Virus record (IMG/VR): IMGVR_UViG_3300047548_001236
Location: 186,001 to 250,000 of that record
DNA: 64,000 bases
Source of the DNA: a virus
Direction: 5' to 3' (one strand)
Position 1 is the stretch's first letter. Each line of letters begins with the position of its first letter. The notes under the pieces are model-generated. The model was not told the DNA's origin. It did no database searches and worked only from the letters and a program-made list of their open reading frames with translations. The position numbers were made by a program, and so were the translations under genes. Below, in pieces: positions 1 to 7,854 of the stretch.

Positions 1-260
1 GCGACGTCGTCAAACGTCTTATCGATCACCATCTGATACACCTGATCGATAGTGAATGCTTTTGCGAACTCTTGCCCAACGAAAGCTGCATCACGTGCAT
101 CATCGAAGCGAGCGATTGTCACCATCGAATAGATCCCCTTGCCACGAGTCGCCTGAGCATAGGCCGAGTAAGCCCGGATCTTCGGGTTGACAGCAGTGAA
201 TTTATATGCATTCAGCGAGTCTTGGATCGGGGAAAGTTCGAGGCCATTACGGTCATACAT
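1..260 (-). CDS. Hypothetical protein, 3' end outside the window
   Basis: The first 86 codons of a leftward gene that runs off the left edge. The ATG at 260 has a good ribosome-binding site (AAGGAG) and lies behind a TTGTCA-N17-TATATC promoter. The visible residues contain a Gly-Lys-Gly turn followed by a short beta-like stretch and an Ala/Asp-rich helix, which faintly recalls an AP2-like DNA-binding fold, but I do not assign it. Function unknown. Confidence 0.7.
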   Translation of the reverse strand, partial: MYDRNGLELSPIQDSLNAYKFTAVNPKIRAYSAYAQATRGKGIYSMVTIARFDDARDAAFVGQEFAKAFTIDQVYQMVIDKTFDDV

Positions 261-284
261 GTTAGATCTCCTTCTTGTGAGGAA

Positions 285-313
285 GATATAGTACAGAGAG
301 CACGTTTTGACAA
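285..313 (-). promoter_or_regulatory. Host-like sigma70 promoter
   Basis: On the minus strand TTGTCA and TATATC are separated by 17 bases, about 25 bases upstream of the ATG at 260. The same -10 box (TATATN) recurs at several other promoters in this window. Confidence 0.6.
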
Positions 314-490
314 CTAGTCTTTTGATAAAATCAGACCAGATTCTGTTAGTTGAACACGAATGGTATCACCTTCTTGTAGACCGAGATACTGGACGATCTC
401 GTCGGGAATAACCATGTTAACGTTATCGGGATCTCCAGGGATCTCCTGGAAGATCTCTTCGACCTTCCAGGATTTATTTTTCACGCTCAT
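314..490 (-). CDS. AbrB/SpoVT-like small DNA-binding protein
   Basis: A 58-residue protein whose second half (VNMVIPDEIVQYLGL, then EGDTIRV) matches the swapped-hairpin AbrB/MazE fold used by transition regulators and antitoxins. The start at 490 lies just after the stop of the upstream LemA-like gene (492-494), so translation is probably coupled. It could be a transcription regulator; no toxin partner is visible next to it. It ends in TAG, showing amber is used as a stop in this phage. Confidence 0.65.
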   Translation of the reverse strand: MSVKNKSWKVEEIFQEIPGDPDNVNMVIPDEIVQYLGLQEGDTIRVQLTESGLILSKD

Positions 491-491
491 A

Positions 492-1049
492 TCAGTTACC
501 TGCCGGACGGAGTTGCATGGGTTGTTCGATGCCGGTTTCAAACGCTTCATCAGCGCGGGCAGTCGACACGATTTGGTATTCATCAAGATCGATTCGCGGA
601 TACCCAGCAACGCTCATCCATGTACCTTGCCAGAACGAACCGAGGGAGGTTTCGTAGATACGCTTCTGGTCAACCAGCTTGGTTTGAGCAGCAGCAAACT
701 CAATGCGACCAGCTTCAATCATACGTTGCAGTTGAACGTAAACAGTCGAATCAATCTGAGGGTTTTGCTCTTGGATGAATTGGAACACAGCTCGCGATCC
801 ATCTTTCCCATAGCGACCTTCCAAAGCAGCGGTGACAACAGCGGTCAGGTCATCACGTTGCATTGCTGGAACCTGAGCAGCTTCTGCTACACGATTACCA
901 TATTGAGCAAGAATGTTGCGGTTGTTTTCATCCGTGGCAACGATCGACCGTTCCATGCGGTTTGCGGTATTGTAGGCTGAGATGTAGCTGACCGCACCAG
1001 TACCCACGAAGGCTCCGAGAACGATAGCAGCAATAAGACCAGTCTTCAT
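492..1049 (-). CDS. LemA-like membrane-anchored protein
   Basis: 185 residues. An N-terminal hydrophobic segment (about residues 4-22) is followed by YNTANRMERS and long helices ending in an F-GTWMSVAGYPRIDLDEYQ region, which is the general layout of LemA proteins (N-terminal anchor, helical extracytoplasmic domain). LemA function is poorly defined. The gene follows a large membrane protein (1068-2210) by 18 bases, and such pairs occur in other large phages. The fold call is by pattern only. Confidence 0.6.
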   Translation of the reverse strand: MKTGLIAAIVLGAFVGTGAVSYISAYNTANRMERSIVATDENNRNILAQYGNRVAEAAQVPAMQRDDLTAVVTAALEGRYGKDGSRAVFQFIQEQNPQIDSTVYVQLQRMIEAGRIEFAAAQTKLVDQKRIYETSLGSFWQGTWMSVAGYPRIDLDEYQIVSTARADEAFETGIEQPMQLRPAGN

Positions 1050-1067
1050 TTTGTTTCTCCTTGATGA

Positions 1068-2210
1068 TCAATAACGGTTGTATCGGTTAAACGGCATCTT
1101 GCCGTCTCTGATGTCATTTCTGGTCAGAAAGATAGTAGTGACAGGAGTGATGATCAACAGAATAATACCAGCAATCACATACAGCCACGTCGGAGGAGGA
1201 ATATCATCAGCCAGGTATTCGAAGTCACTCATGTCTTGCATGACGAAGTGTTGAGTAACTGCGCTCTTAATTACATCGTTGATGCGAACGGGATCGATTG
1301 TACCGATCGCGAGAATCTCGTCGCGAATAACAATGTCGACCATCTCGTTCTCGCTCCAGCTACGAACATCGACCCATTGAATACGATTTTGTTCAACACC
1401 GATGGAAACGACCACATCGTTGATGTTGTGAGCGTCCCACGCCTGGGCGAGACCTTCTGCCCAGTTCTGATCCCCACTAACAACGTTAATGATCACATTT
1501 GCGCGGGTGTTGCGGATCTCTGAGTTCAGCACGGACAGATCTTCATTCCATTGTTCCACCGTTTCCGAGTCGGCTTGTACACCGAAGTAGATCACACGGC
1601 GAGACTTATAGTAGTCGTACGTGCTAGGATATGCAATCGGTGGGACGTCTTCCAGCTTTTGGTTGAACAGGGTATCTGCTGCACCTTTAATGTAGTTGGA
1701 ATACGACACTTCCATCGTAACAGGATCACCGAGTTCAATCTCTGCAAAGCGAGGAGGAGTGATTGTGCCCTGAGCATCGACTCGGCGAATCTCATATGAC
1801 GAAGGAATATCAGACGAAACGAAGTAGCGAATCTCCCACGGATAGACTGAACGATATTGAGTCTTATACCGCGGCGTGCACGTCCTTTTCCCTTTTGAAT
1901 CTGTTGTACATGTTTGACCATCCCGTACTTGACGGGTTTGTTGATTTGTACAGAAACTATCAGGCCAGTCACGCCAAAACTGGTTGCACGATTCCCGTTG
2001 TGCGTTTGTATCGGTCACCACTCCGTTGACAAGCATCACATCAGCCGTTTGAGAATGGTATCCCGCCATCGACAGTAGAGTGATCACAATTGCTGTCAGC
2101 GCACCTTGAATTCCCATTTCAAACCACGAAAACTCGTGGTGATACTTCACCTTGGCGATCAGCACCCACGCGAAAAGAGGAATCAAGAAAAGAAGAATCG
2201 TTGCACCCAT
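1068..2210 (-). CDS. Membrane protein with large extracytoplasmic domain
   Basis: 380 residues. Two hydrophobic segments at the N-terminus (about 4-20 and 33-50) and one near the C-terminus (about 342-362) bracket a soluble domain of about 290 residues with four cysteines (about residues 75-112) that could form disulfides. A short basic tail follows the last segment. It sits immediately upstream of the LemA-like gene, so the two may act together in the envelope. I recognise no enzymatic motif. Confidence 0.75.
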   Translation of the reverse strand: MGATILLFLIPLFAWVLIAKVKYHHEFSWFEMGIQGALTAIVITLLSMAGYHSQTADVMLVNGVVTDTNAQRESCNQFWRDWPDSFCTNQQTRQVRDGQTCTTDSKGKRTCTPRYKTQYRSVYPWEIRYFVSSDIPSSYEIRRVDAQGTITPPRFAEIELGDPVTMEVSYSNYIKGAADTLFNQKLEDVPPIAYPSTYDYYKSRRVIYFGVQADSETVEQWNEDLSVLNSEIRNTRANVIINVVSGDQNWAEGLAQAWDAHNINDVVVSIGVEQNRIQWVDVRSWSENEMVDIVIRDEILAIGTIDPVRINDVIKSAVTQHFVMQDMSDFEYLADDIPPPTWLYVIAGIILLIITPVTTIFLTRNDIRDGKMPFNRYNRY

Positions 2211-2222
2211 TGCAATCTCCTG

Positions 2223-2531
2223 TCAGTGCATTGTGGTTGATGGCATATCCAGATAATCCATCATTTTGTAGGTATGCTCCTCATACCCTTGTTTGATGAT
2301 GTCAACACACGAAACGTAATCGTCACTGTTAGTTGTGATTACGGGGAAGATCATGTTGTTGGACATCAGAGGGAGGACCGTCGCAAAGAAATCCTTTGCA
2401 TGTTCGGGTGAGTCGAATCCGAAGGCTTTGGGAATGCCAAACGGATCCGTTTTGCTGAACACAGCATAACCTGCGACGGACCCCAAGAAGATTCCCTTCT
2501 CGGGGTTGATGGCGATTGTACGTTTCTTCAT
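2223..2531 (-). CDS. Hypothetical protein
   Basis: 102 residues with no recognised domain. The ATG overlaps the stop of the DUF2786 gene upstream (ATGA at 2528-2531), which points to coupled translation. The composition is that of a small soluble alpha/beta protein. Confidence 0.7.
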   Translation of the reverse strand: MKKRTIAINPEKGIFLGSVAGYAVFSKTDPFGIPKAFGFDSPEHAKDFFATVLPLMSNNMIFPVITTNSDDYVSCVDIIKQGYEEHTYKMMDYLDMPSTTMH

Positions 2532-3295
2532 GCGATCAATTTCACTCCTCCAGTAGGACCATCCTGCACTTCACGGTTGAAGCGGACACGGTCACCAGCT
2601 TCTTGGCCAGCCAGGTATGCACCGACGTTCACCTTCGGCTTCCCACCGCTGTAACCTTTTTTCATTTCAGCGAGGTTCAATTCTTCACGAGCAGCGCGCT
2701 CGACCAGCTGATGCTTGAGAACGATCAGTTGGTTGCCAGTAGCATTCTTCTTCACGTTTTCTTGCTTGAGTTCGGTCAGACGATTCCGCAGACGAACTGC
2801 CATCCCGATCAGGAACGACTTCCGAGCGGCTTTGCGCTGACCCGTGGGGAGACGCGACGAGAACATCTTCCATTCATATTCCATTGCAGCGTCGCAGACC
2901 TTGTAGATGTACTCTGCCAGCTCGACGTCAACTGCAAAGCCGTAGAACGTCAGATTCGAAGAGGTGTTCATGCGACGCTTGCCGTTAACGGTGCGACCCT
3001 GCTTGAACCCTGCAAACTCGAGGTCATTCCACACTTTGGTGTCAGTGTAGCGACCGATCGCCGCCGCGACGTAGTGGTCCAGAACCGACAGCTTCTTGCC
3101 ATCGTTGAAACGACGCTTGATGAAGTCCGACTGTTTGACACCTTTGTTGAGTTCTTCCAGGGTGATCCCGTGTTCAGCCATCAACTGCTCGGCACGAGCC
3201 ATTGCGCTGAATGCTTCCATTTCCGAAGCACCGTTGTCGACGGTCTTTTTCAGAAGAGCTTCGATCTTGGTGCGGACTTTGTCAAGGTTGCTCAT
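2528..3295 (-). CDS. DUF2786-domain protein
   Basis: 255 residues. The N-terminal 45 residues (LDKVRTKIEALLKKT ... MAEHGITLEEL) match the DUF2786 helical domain found in many phage and bacterial proteins of unknown role. The rest is a basic helical region resembling the C-terminal domain often joined to DUF2786. I chose the ATG at 3295, which has GGAG 11 bases upstream, instead of the ATG at 3304, which would sit too close to it. A promoter lies at 3329-3357. Confidence 0.75.
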   Translation of the reverse strand: MSNLDKVRTKIEALLKKTVDNGASEMEAFSAMARAEQLMAEHGITLEELNKGVKQSDFIKRRFNDGKKLSVLDHYVAAAIGRYTDTKVWNDLEFAGFKQGRTVNGKRRMNTSSNLTFYGFAVDVELAEYIYKVCDAAMEYEWKMFSSRLPTGQRKAARKSFLIGMAVRLRNRLTELKQENVKKNATGNQLIVLKHQLVERAAREELNLAEMKKGYSGGKPKVNVGAYLAGQEAGDRVRFNREVQDGPTGGVKLIA

Positions 3296-3328
3296 TGTGA
3301 TCATCTCCGTGTTTCATCACATGCCCGT

Positions 3329-3357
3329 CATATAGAGTGGCTTTGATTTCAAGTCAA
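3329..3357 (-). promoter_or_regulatory. Host-like sigma70 promoter
   Basis: Minus strand TTGACT-N17-TATATG upstream of the DUF2786 gene. The -35 box overlaps the stop codon of the gene at 3354-3761. Confidence 0.7.
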
Positions 3358-3761
3358 CCGAACAGTACACTCAATAATGCAGATAAAAGGTGAAGACCCA
3401 AAATACCGCCAAAGATTGCAAACAGAATCCACACAATAAGGTAGTCCCAAAACAGCGACCCGCTTGACCGTCTCTCACTCGGATCTCGGTCCCACTCCCA
3501 CGAATACATTGGCAGTGGTTCTGCAGGATTTCGTTTAGGCTTCGAATGTTTTTCCAACCGTTGTGTCGAGTATGAACCGTCCCCATACCGAGTTGTGATA
3601 GTGGTGTATGAGTGACCCTGGTTGTCGCTCGTTTGCGTCACTCTCACATTGCCTGTCTTGAGAGACGATGATTGAGTGACGCGACCGTTAGACGATTGAG
3701 TAGTTGTGTGACGACGGTTTCCGTTTGTGTGAGAATGGCGAGTGTGACGGTGCTTGCTCAT
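3354..3761 (-). CDS. Small membrane protein with Ser/Thr/His-rich tail
   Basis: 135 residues. The first 60 residues are low complexity (His, Ser, Thr, Arg, Asn), then a basic/Pro segment, then a C-terminal hydrophobic segment of about 30 residues (about 103-133) that would anchor it with the N-terminus in the cytoplasm. The start at 3761 has GGGAG upstream and overlaps the 3' end of the HD gene by 4 bases. Function unknown. Confidence 0.65.
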   Translation of the reverse strand: MSKHRHTRHSHTNGNRRHTTTQSSNGRVTQSSSLKTGNVRVTQTSDNQGHSYTTITTRYGDGSYSTQRLEKHSKPKRNPAEPLPMYSWEWDRDPSERRSSGSLFWDYLIVWILFAIFGGILGLHLLSALLSVLFG

Positions 3762-4210
3762 TGCTTTTCTCCCAGCTTTGCAAGGATCTCCCACATAAAC
3801 CGGTGGTAACGAGCCACGCGCTCGATGTCTTTCTCAGACACACCTTTCAGACGACGTGCGTCCGTATTGTGCGTCAGGTCAGCTTTCTTGACCTTCATAG
3901 CATCAACGTTTGAGAACACGCCAGCCTTGTATTCTTCATACGTTTGGCCGGGCATTTTCGTCAGCAGACGGACTGCCTCGATCACACGGTCCGTCATCCC
4001 TGCATCTCGCAGATCTTGGAACGACGTCTTTGTGTCTTCGATCACATCGTGCAGAAGAGCGACGCATTGCAGCTCCTCGTCCGTCTCCTCAAGTAAGGAC
4101 ATAACTTTGAACGGATGAAGGATGTAAGGATTGCCACCTTTATCGAACTGCCCGTGATGAGCATTGGTAGCAATCAGAATCGCCTTAGAGAGCAGTTCAC
4201 CTTTTTTCAT
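3758..4210 (-). CDS. SpoT/MESH1-like HD hydrolase (possible alarmone hydrolase)
   Basis: 150 residues forming a stand-alone HD domain. The motif order fits the RelA/SpoT hydrolase family: HHGQFDKGGNPYILHP (residues 18-33), LLHDVIEDT (52-60) and K-ADL-HN-D--RL (109-121). Family enzymes remove the 3' pyrophosphate of (p)ppGpp using Mn2+. There is no synthetase, TGS or ACT domain, so this resembles small alarmone hydrolases. Inference: it could reset (p)ppGpp or degrade a related signalling nucleotide during infection. It lies in a leftward run and its stop (TAATG) overlaps the next start. Confidence 0.75.
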   Translation of the reverse strand: MKKGELLSKAILIATNAHHGQFDKGGNPYILHPFKVMSLLEETDEELQCVALLHDVIEDTKTSFQDLRDAGMTDRVIEAVRLLTKMPGQTYEEYKAGVFSNVDAMKVKKADLTHNTDARRLKGVSEKDIERVARYHRFMWEILAKLGEKQ

Positions 4211-4521
4211 TATTTTTCTCCGATGCAGGAAAGTAGTTGGTTGGCATAGATGCCGATCCGCATGTTACCATTCTTGTCACGAACGCGCCAGTATGCAGCT
4301 TGCTTGGGGCTGAATTTCCCCGTCTTTTGAAAATACTGCGCCATCTTTGTGCCGACGGAAGCATGGCAGGGACGGAAGCCTCTGTTGTTACGATGCTTGG
4401 CGTCAAGAGCTTGCTGCTCGTCAAAGGTCTGACGTTCGTTCAGACGAACCAGAGCCCGAGCCACAGCAACGTCGTTGGTTGCGAGCAGGTCGATGATCTT
4501 TTCTTTGGTCCAGATGGTCAT
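4210..4521 (-). CDS. Conserved phage-type hypothetical protein
   Basis: 103 residues. The start at 4521 was chosen for its AGGAG site 10 bases upstream. The central part (NERQTFDEQ...KHRNNRGF) and the C-terminal YANQLL segment look like a family of small phage/plasmid proteins of unknown function that I have only a general memory of. The stop overlaps the neighbouring HD gene start. Confidence 0.65.
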   Translation of the reverse strand: MTIWTKEKIIDLLATNDVAVARALVRLNERQTFDEQQALDAKHRNNRGFRPCHASVGTKMAQYFQKTGKFSPKQAAYWRVRDKNGNMRIGIYANQLLSCIGEK

Positions 4522-4577
4522 GTGACTGTTCTCCTTTGGTAAGAAGAACATCATAGTTTCGTAAACCAAAGTCAATA

Positions 4578-5234
4578 TCAAAAAGCCACGCGCTCTCTGA
4601 TTTTTTTGAACTCATCGATGTAGTTTTCGGCTTTCTCCACAAAGATGATTGGATCTTCGTGGTCGACTGTCATCACCGTGACAATCTGGGGTATTGCCAT
4701 TCCTGTCCGCTCATAGAACATCTGAGCGTAGCAACTTTCTTGCAGGAAGTAGTTGGTGATATTCTCTTTCGTCTTGATCTTCTTACTGGTCTTAAAGTCA
4801 ACGATTGACCACACACCATCCCACTTAGCTACGCAGTCTGAACGTCCTGCCACTCTCAACGTATCAGAGTACAGAGGTATTTCAAGCCCTGCAATCAGAC
4901 CTATGTGTTTGTCAAGGAACGGTCTGATTCTATTGAAGCTCTCGATGTTAGAAGGCATATGACCCTTTTTATAGTTGGGGTCGTTCTTTAGGTAGTGCTC
5001 AGCAAGCTCATGTACAGCTGAACCTCTGATTGAGGCTCTTGTTTGAACACGTTTGACCTCCTCAGCGCCAACACGAGCTTTCCACTTTTCCAACCACGTG
5101 CTGTCTGTCCCAGCGGATAGAACAGTCGTTACCGAAGGATAACGGTTACCCTCTGGAGTAATGTAAATTCTACCTTTGTCTGTCATCTCATCTTGTAGAG
5201 ATGGCAGCTTAAGCTCTGGAACGTGTCTGAACAT
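4578..5234 (-). CDS. PD-(D/E)XK nuclease (Cas4/RecB/MGME1-like exonuclease)
   Basis: 218 residues. It carries RGSAVHELAEHYL (about 70-82), AGRSDCVAKWDG with the metal-binding Asp, and SIVDFKTSKK with the D-x-K half of the PD-(D/E)XK motif (about 145-154), followed by the Q-x3-Y type helix (QESCYAQMFYERTG). Such single-domain phage exonucleases act in recombination or DNA end processing. The ATG overlaps the stop of the 2H phosphoesterase gene (TAATG). Substrate is inferred. Confidence 0.8.
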   Translation of the reverse strand: MFRHVPELKLPSLQDEMTDKGRIYITPEGNRYPSVTTVLSAGTDSTWLEKWKARVGAEEVKRVQTRASIRGSAVHELAEHYLKNDPNYKKGHMPSNIESFNRIRPFLDKHIGLIAGLEIPLYSDTLRVAGRSDCVAKWDGVWSIVDFKTSKKIKTKENITNYFLQESCYAQMFYERTGMAIPQIVTVMTVDHEDPIIFVEKAENYIDEFKKIRERVAF

Positions 5235-5698
5235 TATTCCATCAAATCCTCTACCTTGACGTAGTCGAACGTCAAAGGAAATGTTGGCAATACTTTTGTG
5301 GATATGTCAACGGGTTTACGTGCGTATGAAAGGGATATGTGAGGGATGTAGTCGTCCCATTGGTCTTGATATCCAAGATCCTCATACTTCTTACGCAGCA
5401 TAGCAAGTGCACCAGACACTTCAACTTTCATCACGGGGACGTCTTTGTTCTCACCAAGCAAGCTGAAACCAATAGGGTGGACAGTATGCTTCTCGATTAG
5501 CTTGTAGCCAGGTTCTTGTTCGCGATGGTCGACGTCATTTGATGTGTAGAACACTGTTGTGTGGAATTCATAATCGTTAGGATCTTTTGGTTCGCCACTA
5601 TAACCATATCCGAGATCGAAGCTGTTTTCTGTAGCCCATTCTCGTAGTCTATTCTGAGTTGTGTCATCATATATGACAGCCACATATTTTCTTGTCAT
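5234..5698 (-). CDS. 2H phosphoesterase, Acb1-like candidate anti-CBASS enzyme
   Basis: 154 residues with the two H-x-[ST] motifs of the 2H superfamily: FHTTVFY (His46, Thr48) and YIPHISLSY (His120, Ser122). T4 Acb1 (gp57B), which degrades cyclic di- and trinucleotides and so blocks CBASS, has the same length class and closely similar motif spacing. The family also includes 2',5' RNA ligase-like phosphodiesterases, so the substrate is not settled. It is followed by the exonuclease gene with a TAATG overlap and preceded by the PAAR gene. Confidence 0.75.
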   Translation of the reverse strand: MTRKYVAVIYDDTTQNRLREWATENSFDLGYGYSGEPKDPNDYEFHTTVFYTSNDVDHREQEPGYKLIEKHTVHPIGFSLLGENKDVPVMKVEVSGALAMLRKKYEDLGYQDQWDDYIPHISLSYARKPVDISTKVLPTFPLTFDYVKVEDLME

Positions 5699-5709
5699 GT
5701 TATATTCAC

Positions 5710-6021
5710 CTAAGATGTTGACACCGTTCCTGACGAGGATACGATTGTTGCTCTGTATGGACCGCCACCGACTGAATCGCTTTGTCTTGCTGCAAGTAAA
5801 GCAGCTTCGAGTGTAGATGAAACTTGATCAGCCGATGTAATAATTCTACTGACATGACCACAATCCGCGATCACCATATCATCTTTCCGAGCAAGTTGCA
5901 AGCCGTTAGCGCTAACTGTGCCCGATGCTGTTACTATTGTACCGCCTACGGTTATTGGCGGATCGTGTGCAAAGCATGTACCGATCGTTCGATCGTTCTG
6001 TCTCGCAACGCCTCTACTCAT
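5710..6021 (-). CDS. PAAR-domain spike-tip protein
   Basis: 103 residues. The sequence starts with MSRGVARQNDRTIG, has the Pro-Pro-x-x-x-G turn (DPPITVGG) and the AR-D--IADCGH segment typical of PAAR proteins that form the sharp cone at the end of the tail spike. T4 gp5.4 is an example. The ATG overlaps the stop of the upstream gene (TAATG at 6021), so it is translated together with the presumed virion protein 6021-6728. Expected to be a late structural gene. Confidence 0.8.
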   Translation of the reverse strand: MSRGVARQNDRTIGTCFAHDPPITVGGTIVTASGTVSANGLQLARKDDMVIADCGHVSRIITSADQVSSTLEAALLAARQSDSVGGGPYRATIVSSSGTVSTS

Positions 6022-6728
6022 TATACCTTACCTTTCAACGATTGTATAGTGCTATTTAACGTCGACAGCAAGGTTGTCGGTGTACTTGGATTTACAATTG
6101 ACCCTGAAAGGGTGTTACGGGTCGAAAGCACTGCGTTGTAAAGCGACGACTGTCCTAAATTTGAAGATATTTCTGAGACGCTAAGGTTATTACGGACACC
6201 GTCTATGATGACGCTTGCGCCACTAGATACCTGATTGTTTGCGACGACGCTAGCTACAATTGACGAGCTGACAGCAGGAATTACTCTAACTGTTTTTGAC
6301 AAAGCAGGTAGTATTCCGCTGATTGAGTTGTCAATGGTTGAGACCATCACTTCCGCGACTTGCGTATCGTATGAATTGATGGTTGTTACGATTGTGCTAA
6401 AATCAGCATTTATCGAAGCAATTTCTCCTGGTAGGTACGAACCATAGTTATCCAGGACATCGCCAGCCAACGAAGAGGCAACGGCAGTGTTTGAGTCTAT
6501 TGAACCAACAGCATTGATAAATGGACCAAGCTGTTGTGAAAAAGCAGATTTGCTTTGAGCGATTAACGTGTTGATTGCGTTATTCGAATATGGTGTAACG
6601 CTACCAAAAATCGTCTCTGCTGTTCCAGCGAGGATCACAGCCTGTTCAAGGTTAGAATGTATGCTGTCAACAACAAGAGCTATTCGTTCTGCTGCGTTGT
6701 TAGCAGTCGTTGGTGTGTCAAAAATCAT
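6021..6728 (-). CDS. Putative virion protein
   Basis: 235 residues, rich in Ser, Ala, Val, Ile, Asn and Thr and poor in charged residues, as in phage fibre or baseplate-associated proteins. No known domain. The start at 6728 has GAGG upstream. It is coupled to the PAAR gene and lies downstream of a CATAAATA late-promoter-like box (6780-6787), which fits late expression. The structural role is inference from context and composition. Confidence 0.65.
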   Translation of the reverse strand: MIFDTPTTANNAAERIALVVDSIHSNLEQAVILAGTAETIFGSVTPYSNNAINTLIAQSKSAFSQQLGPFINAVGSIDSNTAVASSLAGDVLDNYGSYLPGEIASINADFSTIVTTINSYDTQVAEVMVSTIDNSISGILPALSKTVRVIPAVSSSIVASVVANNQVSSGASVIIDGVRNNLSVSEISSNLGQSSLYNAVLSTRNTLSGSIVNPSTPTTLLSTLNSTIQSLKGKV

Positions 6729-6743
6729 AACGCCTCTTTGTAT

Positions 6744-6780
6744 AAAAAGGGTCTGCAACTAGGTGAAGCAGACCCTTTCT
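6744..6780 (-). terminator. Intrinsic terminator after phoH
   Basis: An 11-bp perfect stem (6746-6756 with 6768-6778) and an 11-base loop are followed on the minus strand by TTTTTAT. It should stop transcripts from phoH before the virion gene. A late-promoter-like box sits just upstream of its 5' arm. Confidence 0.75.
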
Positions 6781-6787
6781 ATTTATG
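6780..6787 (-). promoter_or_regulatory. T4-type late promoter box (CATAAATA)
   Basis: Minus-strand CATAAATA overlaps the phoH stop codon. By T4 spacing, transcription would start about six bases downstream, inside the 5' arm of the terminator hairpin, towards the virion/PAAR genes. Confidence 0.5.
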
Positions 6788-7520
6788 CGATCTCTAGTTC
6801 TCTTTCTTTAGCGATCAAGTATTCGCGGACGAGGCCCGATCTCACGATATCGTCTGTTGTGAACTCGATAACAGCAAAACCGTCCATCTTACTGATCACT
6901 CGGATGAAGTCTTTCAGACCCGATACATCAGCGCGGTGCTTTGATATCTTGAGGTCATCTTGCTTCATATCACCACAGAAGATGATCTTTGAGCTTTCGC
7001 CAACACGAGTAATTACAGTGTCGAGTTCTTGGTAGGTCATGTTCTGACATTCATCGACAATAATGATTGCATTGTCGAATGTCAGACCTCTAACAAAAGA
7101 GGTTGACATGAATTTTACCATGCCCTTACCTTTAAGAATTTGGTATGCGTCACCTCTTCCAAACAGATCGTTAACAATGTCTTGGTATGGGGTTTCATAA
7201 TATCCCATCTTCTCCGTAAGGGATCCAGGCATGAATCCTTGCTCTCTTGATTGTACTGCAGAGCGGATGATGATGAGCTGGTCGTAATTTTCATTTTCGA
7301 GAACATCTTCAATTGCAAGCGCCATTGAAAGATATGTCTTTCCTGTACCGGCGCTTCCGATGTTTGCTATATGAGAGCCATTTTGATACGCTTTGACAAC
7401 CTTCTCTTGGTTTTTAGTCATTGGCGTAATGCGCTTCATAGCAAACTTCTTATTCAATATGTTCTCAACCTCCACTTCTTGTTGTCTTTTCTGTCTACGA
7501 CTTAGACGCTTGTTGGACAT
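6783..7520 (-). CDS. phoH: PhoH-like P-loop ATPase
   Basis: 245 residues. Walker A GSAGTGKT (55-62) and Walker B AIIIVDECQN (about 140-149), with the downstream GDMKQ-D motif, define the PhoH family, ATPases related to the helicase core of RecD-type proteins. PhoH is widespread in large phages; its role there is uncertain. The ATG at 7520 has AGGAGG with correct spacing. It is preceded by the FmdB-like gene. Confidence 0.9.
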   Translation of the reverse strand: MSNKRLSRRQKRQQEVEVENILNKKFAMKRITPMTKNQEKVVKAYQNGSHIANIGSAGTGKTYLSMALAIEDVLENENYDQLIIIRSAVQSREQGFMPGSLTEKMGYYETPYQDIVNDLFGRGDAYQILKGKGMVKFMSTSFVRGLTFDNAIIIVDECQNMTYQELDTVITRVGESSKIIFCGDMKQDDLKISKHRADVSGLKDFIRVISKMDGFAVIEFTTDDIVRSGLVREYLIAKERELEIA

Positions 7521-7540
7521 GAGGCCTCCTTGCAATCCCG

Positions 7541-7774
7541 TTAAGGATCGATTGTTGAGTGTTTATGTGCTGATTTAGCTTTTGAAAGAACATCGCGAAA
7601 CGAGTTGTCGGTCTTGCGAATACCGACACGTACCGGGTCAACGACTCCCGGAAATTTGATGAAAATTTGTTGGTGATCTGGATTGAGTTGTAGGTATTCC
7701 TGCAGCTCGGAATACTTCATGGTAACTTCAAACTCTTCGTGAGTCTGGTTATTTCGAATTGAGTAGACGGGCAT
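7541..7774 (-). CDS. FmdB-like conserved phage protein without zinc ribbon
   Basis: 77 residues. The start (MPVYSIRN), the middle (EYLQLNP) and the end (GIRKTDNSFRDVLSKAKSAHKHSTI) follow the layout of small phage proteins related to FmdB regulators, but the CxxC zinc-ribbon cysteines are absent. Good RBS (AGGAG) next to the ATG at 7774. Function unknown. Confidence 0.7.
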   Translation of the reverse strand: MPVYSIRNNQTHEEFEVTMKYSELQEYLQLNPDHQQIFIKFPGVVDPVRVGIRKTDNSFRDVLSKAKSAHKHSTIDP

Positions 7775-7793
7775 AAATTCTCCTAAACAAAAA

Positions 7794-7818
7794 GGGGATG
7801 GTCACGTAGACCATCCCC
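7794..7818 (-). terminator. Intrinsic terminator
   Basis: A 10-bp perfect stem (7794-7803 with 7809-7818), 5-base loop and minus-strand TTTTTG tract. It ends transcripts coming from the HAD phosphatase genes and lies only about 20 bases before the start of the FmdB-like gene. Confidence 0.8.
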
Positions 7819-7854
7819 ATCAAATAAATCATATCTACTTGTGATCTACCCATG

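Noticed and set aside
4550-4575. A promoter before the gene at 4521
   Set aside because: TTGACT and TATGAT are present but only 14 bases apart, too short for a sigma70 promoter.
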